Source of the DNA: CAKRJP01 sp963634745
GTDB lineage: Bacteria; Bacillota; Clostridia; Lachnospirales; Lachnospiraceae
Reading direction: 5' to 3'
Assembly: GCA_963634745.1 (NCBI GenBank)
Contig: CAVHCX010000045.1
Coordinates: 1-5,534 of the forward strand
Length of the DNA stretch: 5,534 bases
Shown: piece by piece, positions 4,878 through 5,534 of the stretch
How positions within the stretch are numbered: position 1 is the first letter of the stretch
Layout: the number at the start of each line of letters is the position of its first letter
Program-made: the position numbers and the translations under genes
The notes under the pieces: model-generated
Told to the model about the DNA's origin: nothing
Databases searched by the model: none
What the model saw: the letters and a program-made list of their open reading frames with translations, nothing else

Positions 4878-5477
4878 TCAAATAGATTTGATGATGTTAC
4901 AAGCAACGCCCTGAATAGAGCAGTTATCTACGATAATGTCCTCCATCTGTTTGTTCTCAGGGTGGAGAATGATTTTCTTATTCTTATCATCTCGGTAGTA
5001 CCGTTTCAGGGTATTCTGATTATCCACAAGGGCAACGATAATATCGCCCTCATTGGCTACACACTGCTTTCTGACAACCACAAGGTCACCATCATCAATG
5101 CCGGCTTCAATCATCGACTGACCGCTGGCTTTAAGGATAAAGAAATCCCCATTGCCAAATATAGCCGTAGGCAGTGAAACATATTCTTCAATATTCTCTT
5201 CTTCGTACTGTAGGCTACCGCATGGAACAGAACCGACTATCGGGGTCTGTGTCATATCCTTGTTAATCTTTTGAGTTAATTCGGTGATGATTTCATTCCC
5301 GTCATACTGGAGCATATTCTTTTCTGCCATCTCCACCAGATATTTATAGGCGGTGCTCTTAACAATGCCGACACCCTCGGCTATCTTAGAAGTAGAAGGA
5401 GATGTCCCGTGTTGCAGGTAGTAATCTTCCACATATTTTTTTATTTTATCCATAAGTTCCGGACTCTTGCTTCTCAC
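4878..5477 (-). CDS. LexA-like S24 repressor/autoprotease
   Basis: A 199-residue repressor with a LexA-type winged helix at about 5-58 (SPSTSKIAEGVGIVKSTAYK) and an S24 self-cleavage domain at about 78-199. The cleavage bond is C86-G87 in VGSVPCGS, with nucleophile S121 in SGQSM and general base K158 in NTLKRYY. Spacings of 35 and 37 residues equal those of E. coli LexA (A84, S119, K156), so RecA-stimulated autocleavage is likely. Cys-Gly replaces LexA's Ala-Gly, as in UmuD. The start is GTG at 5477, with GAGAGGTG about 5 bases ahead. A palindrome between its -10 box and start suggests self-repression. It begins the operon with the small gene, the metallopeptidase and the zinc-ribbon gene. 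It is more likely the element's own repressor than the host LexA, judging from this context. Confidence 0.92.
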   Translation of the reverse strand: MRSKSPELMDKIKKYVEDYYLQHGTSPSTSKIAEGVGIVKSTAYKYLVEMAEKNMLQYDGNEIITELTQKINKDMTQTPIVGSVPCGSLQYEEENIEEYVSLPTAIFGNGDFFILKASGQSMIEAGIDDGDLVVVRKQCVANEGDIIVALVDNQNTLKRYYRDDKNKKIILHPENKQMEDIIVDNCSIQGVACNIIKSI

Positions 5478-5501
5478 ACTTACACCTCTCTTTCTTCTAT
5501 C

Positions 5502-5518
5502 GGAAACGCTTTGTTTCC
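5502..5518. promoter_or_regulatory. Probable operator of the LexA-like repressor
   Basis: GGAAAC-GCTTT-GTTTCC is a perfect 6+5+6 palindrome, 10 to 26 bases downstream of the -10 box and ahead of the repressor's ribosome binding site. Its place and symmetry fit binding by a repressor dimer that controls its own promoter. I found no second copy in the window, so other targets would lie outside it. Confidence 0.6.
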
Positions 5519-5527
5519 TACAGCTTT

Positions 5528-5533
5528 ATTATA
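5528..5533 (-). promoter_or_regulatory. -10 box of the repressor operon promoter
   Basis: A perfect TATAAT on the minus strand, about 50 bases before the GTG start and just ahead of the palindrome. The matching -35 box would lie beyond the window edge, so the promoter is only half visible. Confidence 0.6.
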
Positions 5534-5534
5534 C

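Noticed and set aside
4827..5177. 116-codon open frame on the plus strand
   Set aside because: Lies antisense to the LexA-like repressor, and shows no domain.

Overview
The window looks like the regulation-and-excision end of a Tn916-like integrative element in a low-GC Firmicute, most likely a gut Clostridia/Lachnospiraceae-type host. This rests on the Tn916-type tyrosine integrase at one edge, the small Xis-like winged-helix proteins beside it, a sigma-like region-4 protein of the kind carried by such elements, and strong AGGAGG-type ribosome binding sites. The species assignment is inference from protein style. Every gene I accept lies on the minus strand, so transcription runs from high to low coordinates.

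Reading in that direction, the first module (5534 to 3785) is a control operon. A -10 box and a 17-base palindrome precede a LexA-like S24 repressor/autoprotease. It is followed by a 39-codon small gene, an ImmA/IrrE-type zinc metallopeptidase and a small zinc-ribbon protein. The last three genes are joined by 4-base start/stop overlaps (TTGA and ATGA). Next comes a 325-base stretch without a confident gene (3460-3784). It is packed with inverted repeats: a strong terminator hairpin, a long-range helix around that terminator, a second terminator-like hairpin that lies inside a possible 27-codon leader frame, a short palindrome, and a long hairpin that buries the ribosome binding site of the next gene.

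The second module (3459 to 23) holds a sigma-70 region-4-like protein, a MazF/PemK-type endoribonuclease fused to a C-terminal zinc ribbon with no antitoxin beside it, three tandem but divergent Xis-like winged-helix proteins, and the integrase. Two further inverted repeats lie between the first and second of the Xis-like genes to be transcribed.

A plausible working model is that the LexA-like repressor and the metallopeptidase sense host stress or partner state. Read-through of the terminators and opening of the leader structures then let the sigma-like protein be made, followed by the Xis-like proteins and integrase for excision. The least explained part is the 3460-3784 leader. In several of its stems the imperfect pairs are C-A on the plus strand but G-U in minus-strand RNA, as expected if the structure works as RNA. 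The element's end (attachment site) and its transfer genes lie outside the window.
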